From positions 170,890,934 through 170,954,933 of the forward strand of contig JAVMKO010000001.1 in assembly GCA_032164245.1 (NCBI GenBank): 64,000 nt of DNA. Direction: 5' to 3'. Made by a program: the position numbers and the translations under genes. The notes under the pieces were generated by a model. That model ran no database searches and was not told where the DNA came from. It saw nothing but the letters and a program-made list of their open reading frames with translations. Below are positions 11,205 through 21,069 of this stretch, piece by piece; the first letter of the stretch is position 1; the number at the start of each line of letters is the position of its first letter. The stretch comes from Sternotherus odoratus. Taxonomy: Eukaryota; Chordata; Testudines; Kinosternidae.

Positions 11205-12835
11205 AAGCAGTATAATTATTTTAAAGCAATGTTTCTCTTCTGTTCTTATGAAAACAAGTTAATCCAAAAGATTTTTTAAAAGGCGCAAAAATAAGTCACT
11301 GCACTACACTTAGATTTCTACTAAAATATCTTAACTACTTTTCAAACTCTGCTATAATTAACAATAAGGATACTGAATTATATGTTAGCAGAAAATTGAC
11401 AGCCAGCATTAAAGGGATACAGTCAATTTAATTCACACTGTCAGTAAAATATTTGTAAACACACTGCTACAAGTAACACCTAACATAAGAATAAAGGGGA
11501 GAGGGGGAAATCACAATATTCTCTCTCTGTGCTATTTTGTGCATTTGATAGCACTGCACATACTAAATTATTTTTCCCTGCTTGTGTGGGGCATCTTCAC
11601 AACAGGGGAGATGCACACTCTTTCATAATAGAAACTTGTGAGGGAGACTGATGTAGTATATGAAACTACATTTATTATATCAGACTTTACGTTGCCCATC
11701 TTTAAAGAATAAGATGCTTGATTTTGAACAGTATATTCCAAATTGATTAGGCTCAATTAATAGGGGAGTTAGTAACAGTCCTGAACCCAATATATTTACA
11801 TAAGCTGCAGCATTCTAATACAAAAGACAAACAATTACATTTTATTAAATGAAGGTCTGTCACAAGGAATAAATGTCAACTTTGACTAAATACCAAAAGA
11901 ACATTAAAAAGGGCTCCCATTGCAATCTAGTCACGATATTGTAATTCTTCCCCTCTCCAAGTATTTTTTTAAGCCTTCACTGCCTAAGATAAAGCAGGAA
12001 CAAGGGAAGGAAAGTATCAGATGTATTCAAAACTACTGGAGACATCAAGATACCAAAGAGCATCTTTTGCACCTTCAAATGTATAACCTTCTAGTGAACA
12101 GTAGAGAGATATTTCCTACAAAACTGGTTGCAGTGCACCAATAACAAGGATCTCATACAAGAGCCTTCCATCCTATCCCCAGGCTCTCCCCCACCCCAAA
12201 AAAAGCCATACTAATCAAAGACGTTGAAAGCACACCTTCCAAACTAATATTTTCAGAATTCATTGTTGCAAAATATAGCTGAAAGTTTTGAAAACAGTAA
12301 TTCTTCAGTTTTATATCACTACACAATAATGCCAACATACACAATTACGTAATACATCAAAGTTTCAATTTTGTCCAGCCTATAATGTATGCAATACATT
12401 GTTCAGTGACATAACATGCATCTACTCTAGACTAGACTTTCAATATGTCACAGAACACAAGGTGTGCAGGACCGATGTTATAATTTACACACCATTTTGA
12501 TTTGTTAAGTGTGAGAGCAGCACCCAATTAAATTTATTCTAGAATGAGACATTCTACAGAACATTACCACCTTATGAGACAGGAGCTCTACAGTGAGACT
12601 GTAATCCTTATTCTCAGCAAGTGCAGATTGAGAAAGGAGTAAACTCCCTCGTAGGGGGAGCACAGGATTGTCTTCCCCCTCCCCTTTGAGGGAGGCTATC
12701 AGAAAAAAGTAGGACCATGATCCTATCTTCTTCACACTCTAGCCAGTAGAACTTGCCAGACACAGAAGGGGTAATCGCATCACAACCACCTTCTATGAAT
12801 AGGAAGATCAGTAAGAATTCTTATCCATCATATCT
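11205..12835. other. AT-rich intronic sequence, nothing recognised
   Basis: Short ORFs only (for example 11920-12144, 12153-12344, 12505-12735), none with recognised domains or splice context. Confidence 0.5.
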
Positions 12836-12837
12836 AA

Positions 12838-13095
12838 GGTTATGTCTACACTGCAATTAGACACCCGCAGCCAGACTGTGCCAGTTGACTCGGGCTAAGG
12901 AGCTGTTTAATTGCAGTGTAGAGTTCGGGCTCAGCAGCCCATGCTCTGGGAACTGCCCACCTCACAGGGGTCCTAGAACCCAGACTCCAGGGCGAGCCTG
13001 AACATCTACACCACAATTAAACAGCCCTTTAGCCCAAGCTTGAGTTAGCTGGTAGAGGCCAGCTGTGGGTTTTTAAATGCAATTTAGACATACTC
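12838..13095. mobile_element. MITE with TATGTCTACACTGCAATT ends
   Basis: Left end GGTTATGTCTACACTGCAATT; right end reverse-complements to GAGTATGTCTAAATTGCATTT. The GC-rich centre contains CGGGCTAAGGAGCTG and GCCCATGCTCTGGGA. The family is common in turtles; the superfamily is not certain. Confidence 0.6.
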
Positions 13096-14995
13096 TCAAG
13101 ATGAGTTCCAGGAGGAATTGTCTTAAACGGCACGACTCCATGCTTCTCTGGAAGTGCAACTGTGAGTAAACAGCACAGAGCCCTTAATGTTTTGGCTAGT
13201 GATTTCTGAATTATGCGGATAGGATTTCATAACTGGAGAGTCCAGGAGTTTTGTTAGCTATTGTTCTTTCATGCACAGACTAGATTAAATTATTCTAACT
13301 CCAAGAACAATACAGCAGAATTCCAGGTTACAACAAAAATAATATATGGTTATGTCTCTTCTAGCAATAAAAAATTGCCTATCAAATAGTGATGACCTCT
13401 TCCATCATCCAGCTTAAATCTCTCCCAGTGCAGGGGTAGATCTAACAGTATATACGTAGGCATGAGAAGTGACCAGAGCATAAGGAGTGCATCTTAAACT
13501 ATATGAACTTTGAATCATGCTAGGACAGCAACTTAAATACAATCTTGAAGTAACACCAAGCTAAATTTGTAAATAGAATGAAATTATTTTTTGCATGAAT
13601 TTCTTCCGAAATACTTTGTATCTAATAGTAACATTCTGATTCTTTTACTCTCCAAATAATTATCTTGATTGACAAAATTGACAAGATAAAATGACAAATT
13701 TTAGTCAGAAATAATTTCACCAGGTAAACTGCACCTTACATATTTCCAATATAAGGGTCCAAAAATGTTACAAGGAAAATTCAGTTAGAAGATTAGGATA
13801 TTTGCATATTTATATTAATTTTACAGACAACATGTATTCACCTAATAAAAAGGTAACACCTAATGCATGTATGAAGTCTGCTTCAAAAAAAGTCACAAAA
13901 TACACCACATTACATTATCGTATCAGACATACTGCCACATAAACACTAAACATTACATTCATCAAATTAAAATACAAGTACACAGGATGGCAGGAATCAA
14001 AACTTAGCATTTAGAACTGAATTTGTTTTACTACTTGATTTAAAAAAAACCCAAACTACAAGGTAATGTACTGAACTTGCAAGAGACATGCAAGGAACAG
14101 CATAAATATCCTAATTATTATTTTGACATCTAATACGTAGATGTTATAAGAGGCACCTTTAAACAGTACTGAGAATCACTGGAAACTGATTGAGGTGGAG
14201 TTTGTGAACACTTAAAAAAAAAAAGTGATTTGATGTCATGCTCCCATCTGATATACTGAAAAGTTTGTAAATAACTTCAAAACTCATAAGCAACAAGCAA
14301 ATTCTTATTTTGTAAAACATAAGCCCAAAGAAAAATGTTTTTGAAAATATTCTAATATTAAGTTTTGCCATTATGCCATAAAGAAATTAAACCCATATTA
14401 GGGCCCAAAATATTAAATTCAACACACTTGGAGGTATGGTTGCAAAATCAGACAAGAATAATGGAAAGGACATATTCATGTAAAACCACTCACATCCAGC
14501 ATGGACACAATAGGATGAGAGTAGTGTCAAATGCAAAGCTACTAAATCCAAAGTAGAAACCAGAGGAATATCAAATAGCTCAATATCTATTGTTGCAACT
14601 GGGCTATTAATGGGTTCGAATTATTTTGTACACAAATGTTTTCCTCCTGTTTTCAGTCTTGAGATACAAACTGACAGATACTCCAGCTGCACAGCCTTTG
14701 TCACTAGCTTGTGGATGGGGAGCTAAATGTGCTACAGGTTGATAAGGACCATGCCAGCTCTGCAAACGCTGTATTCTACATGAGCAAAGCAACCAGAAGA
14801 ATCTTGCAATGGGCAAGAGTTTACCTTAACCACAGTGGGGGGTTGCACATTTCAGCCGATGTGTATATTCATTCCTACTATTTATTTCCCTGTTTACCTC
14901 CCCCCTCCCCTTTCTCTTTCTCCTCCCTGTCCGGCCATCTTGGGCCGACAGGAGCAGCCATTACTTAACTAAATGACAGGGCCAACAACTTTTCA
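13096..14995. other. AT-rich intronic sequence, nothing recognised
   Basis: No supported exon, RNA or repeat boundary. A C/T-rich tract at 14890-14925 precedes the CpG island. Confidence 0.5.
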
Positions 14996-15619
14996 CAGAA
15001 ACAAACGTGTGCGTGTAAAGCCCAGGCAGGCTCCAGGCGGTGCCATTGCCTGGGAGCAGCGCGGGAGCGGGGCGGCTGGGGCAGAAGGGGAGTCGCTCCG
15101 CTAGAAGTTACACATTTGAGGCAGCTGGACCCAGCGAACAAACAAGTCACTTAGCGACTGACTCCGAAACGACACACAACTCCCGCACCAGAGCGATCCC
15201 CAGCCAAGAGGCCGCGTTTCCGCCGCTCCAGCCAGCAGCTGGGTGAGGGGCGCAGGCCGGAGGGGGGCGGGGGGCTGGGATTTGGCAGGCAGCGCACAGC
15301 CCGAGCCCAATACAAACGGGGTTAAAATCGCTAGGGAGGGTCCGAGGGAATCCAACGTCAGCAGCGCCTCACACCCACCCTCCGGGGCCACCCCGCGCTC
15401 GCTCCAGAGCCGGAGACTCCGGCCTGACGCGCAGGCACTTTCCGGCTCCGTTCGCAACAAACCCCACAAGGCGCCCGAGAGCGGCCGCGCTCCGTGCCCG
15501 GCTGTACGTGCGCGAGGGGGGCACCCCCGGGCTGGATGTCCCCCGGGGGGGCTCCTAACCCACCCGGAGACCCAGGCGAGCACGAAGGCCGGGGGGAGCG
15601 CAGTGCCCCGGCGCATCTT

Positions 15620-15749
15620 CCCCCCCCCCCCCCCGGCCGTGGCGGTGCCACCCCATGCCCACGCGCGCACACACACACACGCCGTGCAGGCTGGGGGGGG
15701 GGGGGGAAGGTGGAGCGGCTGGGCGGGCTCCCTCCTCCCCCCCCCCCCC
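15620..15749. repeat. Alternating homopolymer C and G tracts with a CA/GT run
   Basis: C15 (15620-15634), an (AC)n run (about 15668-15680), G14 (15693-15706) and C13 (15737-15749) lie within 130 bp, immediately inside KDM6A intron 2 next to the exon 2 donor at 15760. Tract lengths may be affected by assembly error. Confidence 0.8.
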
Positions 15750-15760
15750 AATCCTCTTAC

Positions 15761-15824
15761 CTTTAACAGCAAGGCCTTCGTTCTGGCGCCATCTTCATGA
15801 AGCCTCAGAAACCCGAAGACTCGG
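15761..15824 (-). CDS. KDM6A: KDM6A exon 2 (end of codon 55 to residue 76)
   Basis: A 64-bp exon on the minus strand is bounded by acceptor CCGCAG (AG at 15826-15825) and donor GTAAGAG (GT at 15760-15759). Joined to exon 1 it completes a serine codon and reads [20 protein letters not shown] followed by LK, ending in phase 0 on AAG. This corresponds to the conserved KDM6A stretch just before the first TPR helix, with conservative differences from the human protein such as V for L and L for V. Neither 5' nor 3' sequence continues the reading frame with KDM6A-like residues, which supports the splice sites. The next exon, which starts the TPR array, is not in the 15.7 kb to the left. Confidence 0.94.
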
Positions 15825-16033
15825 CTGCGGAGGGGGAGCGGGAGGGGAGAGAAGCACAAGGCGCGGCGTTAGTCAGGGAGAAGCCCCCGCACGGGCTCGC
15901 TGACAGAGCGGGGCCGGCCGGGAGTCCGCACCAGCCCCGCACGGCGACGGGCGCCCCGGCCCTGCCCGAGTGGGGCGCCGCGGCGGGGAGGGGGAGAGCG
16001 GCGGGACACGGAGGCGCGGGGGGGCGCGGGTAC
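15825..16033 (-). other. KDM6A: KDM6A intron 1
   Basis: A 209-bp, very GC-rich intron with canonical ends (GTACC at 16033 and GCAG at 15825) separates exons 1 and 2. It lies wholly within the CpG island. Its short length beside a huge intron 2 resembles the human gene layout as I recall it. Confidence 0.9.
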
Positions 16034-16197
16034 CTGTCGAGGCCGGAGAGGGCCGCTCTCTCCTCGGCTGTCAGGCTGGCGAAGTCCTCCTCGCTCTGGC
16101 CGTTCGCTTTCCCCGCCGCCATTTTCTTTTCCTCATCACCGAAAGGAGCAGCAGAGGCGGCGGCAGCGGCGGCGAGCGACACTCCGCACGATTTCAT
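16034..16197 (-). CDS. KDM6A: KDM6A coding exon 1 (residues 1-54 and first two bases of codon 55)
   Basis: KDM6A/UTX is a JmjC, Fe(II)/2-oxoglutarate-dependent nuclear demethylase of H3K27me2/3 that works in KMT2C/D COMPASS-like complexes. Reading leftwards from ATG at 16197-16195, the exon encodes MKSCGVS, a short alanine run, [12 protein letters not shown] and then SLTAEER...SGLD, which matches the known vertebrate KDM6A N-terminus in order and length. An in-frame TAA at 16213-16215 makes this the first possible in-frame ATG. The exon ends ...GAC AG at 16034, followed by the donor GTACC, and phase 2 joins exactly to exon 2. The segment precedes the TPR repeats and is predicted to be disordered. 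The JmjC domain lies outside the window. UTY, the mammalian Y paralogue, is not expected in a reptile. Confidence comes from motif recall plus the perfect phase fit. Confidence 0.95.
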
Positions 16198-16600
16198 GGA
16201 AACGCAGCGTAATTAACTCACAATCACAACCGCCCCCCCGGCGCGCCCCCAACGCCCCCCAGTGCCGGGCGGGGCGGGGCGCCCGACACACACACCACAA
16301 CTTTTATTACAACAACAACAGCCGGCAGGGAGGGGGAGGGACGGAGGGAGGCGGGGGGAAGCCCCGCGGCTCGGAGGAGGAGGGAGGGGGAAGAGCGCCC
16401 CAGCGCTGGGGGCCGGGGGGAGGAGGAAGAGGAGGAGGCTGCGGCGGCTGCAGGCGGCGATGGCGGCGGAGCCGTGTTTACATCGCTGCTGCGCGGCTGG
16501 CCCCAGCGGCGAGGGGTGAGGGGAGTCGGGGTGACAGGGCCCCCTCCCCCGCCCGCGCCGGGTGTATTTGTTGCCTGTACAAACTTCCCCAGCAGCTGCA
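16198..16600 (-). other. KDM6A: KDM6A 5' UTR and probable start-site zone
   Basis: GC-rich sequence immediately upstream of the KDM6A ATG has an in-frame stop at 16213-16215, a CAA/GTT-rich stretch near 16305-16320 and purine-rich tracts. No TATA box is seen, as usual for CpG-island promoters. The right-hand limit is a guess: transcription should start somewhere between here and the CCAAT/E-box cluster at 16688-16737. On the plus strand an ATGGCGGCGG at 16460 opens a short ORF of 19 codons. It has no recognisable product. Confidence 0.55.
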
Positions 16601-16687
16601 CAAAGTTGTTGTAATTGTGTCATACAGCGAACCCCACGCTGCCACCGTGACCCCCCTGCTCCCCCCCGCCCGCCAGGGTCCGCCCAG

Positions 16688-16737
16688 CCAATCGCCGCCT
16701 CCCCAGCGTTCCACGTGACCTTTGTTGACTTACGTCA
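16688..16737. promoter_or_regulatory. Promoter motif cluster: CCAAT box, CACGTG E-box, CRE/ATF-like site
   Basis: CCAAT at 16688-16692 (NF-Y type), CACGTGAC at 16712-16719 (USF/TFE/MITF-type E-box) and TTACGTCA at 16730-16737 (reverse TGACGTAA, CREB/ATF type) lie within 50 bp. The cluster is about 500 bp upstream of the KDM6A ATG. These are direct consensus matches; occupancy is inference. Confidence 0.65.
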
Positions 16738-16813
16738 GTCATAGCGCTCTTCCACCGCTGCGCTCCAGCTTGGTTGGCGCTCCCTGCACCCGCCCCGTAA
16801 GCGCCTTGACGCC

Positions 16814-16818
16814 ATTGG
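16814..16818 (-). promoter_or_regulatory. Second CCAAT box, facing KDM6A
   Basis: ATTGG on the plus strand reads CCAAT toward KDM6A, in GCCATTGGTCAAAG. It is 122 bp beyond the first CCAAT and in the opposite orientation, giving a head-to-head CCAAT pair around the E-box and CRE. Confidence 0.45.
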
Positions 16819-16944
16819 TCAAAGGGATGTCTAGGGGGCGGGATTTGGTGGGGACTCTGCTTGCTATAGGTACAATGTCTCGTCAGTCAGAGAGATTTGT
16901 CAGTTACTCTGGCACAGCACGTTTGTGTGCGTTCATTAAGTAAT

Positions 16945-16957
16945 GGGGGGGGGGGGG
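16945..16957. repeat. G13 homopolymer in the CpG island
   Basis: Thirteen consecutive G lie about 210 bp beyond the CRE-like site. Length is uncertain in principle because such tracts are error-prone. Confidence 0.85.
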
Positions 16958-17699
16958 CACGGTGGGGAGGTTCCGCTCCTTTGGCGTTAGGAGCGTTTCT
17001 AGCTCGCGGGGTAGAGCGTCCCCCAGGCGCGTGACACCCCCCGCCCCGCTAAGGTGCCTGGGCCCCGCGACTCCCCGCCTCCCCCCGCGGGGGCGTTGGC
17101 GAATAGCCCCCTCCCCCCGCCGGGGCTGGGCTCAGGGCGTGGCTCCCCCCCGGCACAGCCGGACAATCATGGCTCCCGCCGCGGGAGCGTTGCGTCCCCG
17201 GCCCCGCGCGCTGGCGAGGGAGCCCCAGCGGAGCCGCGCGGGGGACGCCGGTGGCGATGCTACGAGGTCTCCCCGGCAGCGGCCTCCCGCGGGGGGAACA
17301 GCAGCAGCTGGGCTGCCCCGGGGAGACTCCCGGCTGCTCCCCCCGCCCCGTCCGAGCGCGCCGCGCTCTAGGCGGTGCCAGCCGCGGGGCTGTGCCCGGG
17401 CGCCCCCCTCGTCGGCGGAAGCCGGGCCGGAGTCGGGCGGCGCGGTCAGGAGCCGAGCGGCCCCCGCGCTGGGTTGCGACGAGTGACTCGGGACCCCCGG
17501 CAGCCCGGGACAGGCGCACTTGGCGGCGCCTCACGCTCGCGCTCCCGGGTGTGGCCACGTGGCCTTGCGCACCCCCGGGGTGGGGCAGGCCGCCCAAGGC
17601 CCCTCGACAGCGCTCCCCGGCCGGAGCGGGGAGGGAGCCCAGCCCCTGGCAGCGCAGAGGGAAAATGCACAAGATCCGCGAGAGGAAATCCCGGGGGGG

Positions 17700-18950
17700 G
17701 GGGTCACCTCCATCGCCCTCTCACGTTTATTTTTTCTTTAATCTGTGCGATGTTGATAAGAAATGTGGGAAGTTACTTTTTTGAAGACGTGTGGGGCGGC
17801 CTGTTAAGGCTTCACCTCAGCACTGGGCTTCTTGGCACTTTACCTGTGCAACTGGATGTGGGAGCCAGCCACATTTTTTGGAGACACACGGCATGATTTA
17901 AAATATAAAACATAAACTACTTGTGGTGCTTATTTGCTCTTGAATAAAGCCCGGTGGCCTGTACAGTTTTTGCACTTGTATGTTTGCATTGGAGATTCTT
18001 TATTTCCTGCCTTCTCCCCAGATTACCCAGAAACTCCCAACACATCTATTTTATGATTCACTTAACTTACATATATTTAAACAGATTGGGATAGCCAGGA
18101 AATTCGAAGGTTTACTGTGTGATTAAATCATGCTTGTCTGTTAAATGTATTAGGGAGTAGACCCTTCAGCTGTTGTACCTTAGCATAGTTCACTGCTTGC
18201 ACCCTCCCTTTAAAAGGGGTGAAAAAAAATCTTCTCCAACTCCTACCATACCACACTGCTCTTCTTTCCAGCCCCACAGCTCGAGAGGCTGGAAAGGCTG
18301 CCTGTCTCCTCTCTCTGGCAGTCAGATTTTCTCTGCTCGGAGGGAGCGTGACTTCAGACATATTCCTAAGTGGCATTTGGGATGGTGACAGGATCAAAGG
18401 CCAACCCCTGCCTTGGACCAGCAGGGGGAGGCAAGAATGTTTTGGCAAAGCCCTACTGCTCCCTTTTGATCTCCAATCTCTTAGAGGAGGGTTTTTAAAG
18501 GGGTATGCTGGAAAGGTTCTATCTCAGACTGGCATTCAGTCACAGAGTATCATTCTGCTCCATACAGTGGGTATTATCTTAGTCTGAAACTTGTCTTACT
18601 GATATTAGTGGGGGTACTTGTGGGATAGAGCACTACTCAATGTGAATACGGGTTGCAGAAAGCATATTCACAGCAGGGATATTCAGGAGAGGAACGACCT
18701 CTGGTTTATTTCCATTAGCAGCTGGGGCTTCCAACTTAACATCTTTGTTCACCAGTTATCAATCTACCCTTTTCAGGCTGCCTCTTACTGCTCTAGGCAC
18801 CCAGTCTTCTGCTTAAAACTCATTCCTTCCCCTATTCAGGCTGATATGCCACCTCATCTAGCTTTCCAGTAGTCTTTCTATCAGCTACTTCATGCAACGA
18901 TACTCCCCTCCCTTCTACTTCACTCAGCCCTCACCTTCCATCTTCACTTA
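17700..18950. other. Upstream flank, nothing recognised
   Basis: GC falls sharply after about 17700. The ORFs at 18128-18448 (-) and 18219-18587 (+) overlap each other and have no recognised domains. Confidence 0.5.
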
Positions 18951-18953
18951 GGG

Positions 18954-19179
18954 CAGTGGTTCTCAAACTATTTTACTGGTGACCCCAGTCACATAGCAAG
19001 CTTCTGAGTGCAACCCCCCCCCCCCTTATAAATTAAAAACACTTGTTTATATATTTAACCCCATTATAAATGCTGGAGGCAAAGCAGGGCTTGGGGTGGA
19101 GACTGACAGCTCGTCACCCTCCATGTAATAACCTCATGACTCCCTGATGGGTCCCAACCCCCCAGTTTGAGAACCCCTG
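18954..19179. mobile_element. hAT MITE (CAGTGGTTCTCAAACT family)
   Basis: Left end CAGTGGTTCTCAAACT; right end AGTTTGAGAACCCCTG. The interior includes AAATTAAAAACACTTGTTTA and TTATAAATGCTGGAGGCAAA. An 8-bp target duplication is not obvious. It is the same family as 24588-24796, where the orientation is reversed. Confidence 0.8.
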
Positions 19180-21005
19180 ATAGGGTGTCAAACGGAGGAA
19201 AAAGAGAAATTCTTCCAAGATCTATGCATTCCATAAGGCAAGCTTTGCTCTAGTTGCGATCCCTCGCTTTTAGATTTTAAGACCTAGGAACTAGAGAGGT
19301 CTGTGCTTAAAACCCCTCCTCCTGGAGTCATATGATTATATCAGAAACTTTAATTTAAAAAAAAGTAAGTTTCTAGCTCATGATTGTGAAGAAAAGCTTG
19401 ACAATGTGAAGTGAGTGTTACCAAGCAGCAGTGTCTGTGTGAGTCTGCAAACAATCTGAAACAATAGCTCTGACAGGACTGTGATAACATTACCCCAACA
19501 GAGGACTCTGGAAAAAGAGTGTACCAGGCTTCCCCATACCTCCCAAGCAGATGCACCCTAGCCTAGTTATCTCCTGGGAGATGGGGCCTAAACCCATTCC
19601 CACCTTTACTTTCCCGGTGAAGAAAAGAGGGCCCTATGCCAGTCCCCTACCTCTAAGTATCTGGCAGGGTAGGAAAATTTCCTGCCACTCCAAGTGGGGC
19701 CTCTGCTGGTCAGAGTGTGGGGGCAGAGATTCAGGGAATCCTGTGTCATGGTATGTTTAGGATACTCAATTGCCTTAACCTCACCCTACTCACTGTAGAT
19801 TATACAAATGTTTAAACTATAATAATTCATGCTCTCCTTGGCTTCTCAGTGAGATTCTGATGCCCTGCTGGGCTCTGCTAGCCTCCTTTGACTTTGCTCC
19901 TTATTTGCTAGTTTAAAAAAAAAAAGTGGTATTCTCACAACAATGTTCAACAGCTGGATGGCAAAATCAAATGTCAAAAATGTAGTAGATTTAGCAGATC
20001 TCCATAATGTTATCCTCCTTTTCTTTCATGCTTTCGTCAGTGAAATAATTAATGTTGACATTTAAAGTATCATTTAGCATCTCATTAACTCCTCACTGGA
20101 ATGACAGGAGTCGTTCATAAATCTCAGAGATATACTTTCTAGCTTTCTGTGAATAACCTGGGATCAGTTATAGTCTGTTTACATTCTGAAGATTTTCATT
20201 GCAAATATAAGGGCTAGCACTTTTTTTTTAAAATGAAGCAGAGATCCAGGAGAACAAAGTAGCAGCCTGACCCCAGTGTCCATATGCTCTATTGATCCAG
20301 CTCAAATCCCATCTCTGTGTTTCCCTCACCACCCAACTCTAAGTAGACCTGCCAGCATGAGCCCTCCAAACACCGGAGGAAAAAAATGTGTATTTATATT
20401 CACCTACAAATTTGCATATAATCCCTCTCTTCTCCATCAATTCTCCAACACAAACTACACACCCTTCCATCAGTTGTCTCCCCCAAGACAGCCCTTTGTA
20501 TCATACATATTATTACCAATTTTTTTAACCCAAATGCAGGGAATGCAGTTTGTAACAGGTATATATGTATTTTTGCAGGCACTGTTGTTGTTTACCCATA
20601 TGAAAATATGTCCCACAAAGATAATCTGAAGGATACCTCTCTTCATATTCATGACCACTCAGACCAGTCGTCCCTCCCATTTGGAATCACATGTCATCCC
20701 TGAAAATCTTTTTAATAAAAACTATCTAAATAGCTTTAAGCAACACAATACAAGTATTAGCAAACAGAGGTTGGCACAAGCTACAAAGTGTAGATCTAGA
20801 TTAAAACTTTCCTACCGTTCAAAGTTGTTCAGCATTTGGGTTTGCCCCCCATCTCTTTTAATTGGAAGAACAGACTACTTATATCACCTAAGTTAATAGT
20901 GAATTAGGCATCAAAACCAGATCTACTAGATTTATTTAGCATGAGAGTTTGGTCATAAAATTTGAGTGTGTCACCTTTGCAGCTTAATACTGAAGTGACC
21001 TATGG
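19180..21005. other. Intergenic sequence, nothing recognised
   Basis: AT-rich. The ORFs at 20276-20629 and 20400-20582 overlap and show no recognisable product. Confidence 0.5.
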
Positions 21006-21008
21006 TGA

Positions 21009-21066
21009 AATCCTGACCCCACTGAAGTCAATCGGGGTTTTGTCATTGATTTCAGCGGGGCCAAAT
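21009..21066. repeat. Short palindromic relic with ACTGAAGTCAAT core
   Basis: AATCCTGACCCCACTGAAGTCAAT is followed by an inverted ATTGATTTCAGCGGGGCCAA. Similar relics occur at 45068-45120, 56770-56825, 60941-60990 and 62745-62775. Confidence 0.5.
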
Positions 21067-21069
21067 TCT

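Larger units (their letters stand above)
1..15760 (-). other. KDM6A: KDM6A intron 2 (5' part, runs off the left edge)
   Basis: After the exon 2 donor at 15760 no KDM6A-like exon appears down to position 1, so intron 2 exceeds 15.7 kb. The first 760 bp are GC-rich, as part of the CpG island. The rest is AT-rich and carries the repeats listed separately. The expected exon 3, encoding the first TPR helices, was looked for in the minus-strand frames and not found. Confidence 0.85.
15000..17700. promoter_or_regulatory. KDM6A: CpG island spanning the KDM6A promoter, exons 1-2 and upstream flank
   Basis: About 2.7 kb with very high G+C and dense CpG stands in an otherwise AT-rich window. It extends about 1 kb upstream of the promoter motifs (to about 17700) and about 750 bp into intron 2. 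Many long overlapping ORFs on both strands here (for example 15101-15859, 17049-17672) are a by-product of few stop codons. Symmetry about the promoter is compatible with divergent transcription, but no second gene is recognisable on the plus strand. Confidence 0.9.

Noticed and set aside
15101..15859. 252-codon minus-strand ORF
   Set aside because: Only the 22 codons of KDM6A exon 2 within it are real; the rest is intron 2 and intron 1 sequence left open by high GC.
15761..16197. Assignment to UTY instead of KDM6A
   Set aside because: UTY is a mammalian Y-linked copy; nothing in the sequence suggests a sex-linked duplicate here, though it cannot be excluded from two exons.
16962..17784. Several 100-207-codon ORFs on both strands in the CpG island
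   Set aside because: They overlap in all frames, are Pro/Arg/Gly/Ala-rich, and have no recognisable motifs or splice sites; they reflect scarcity of stops at high GC.
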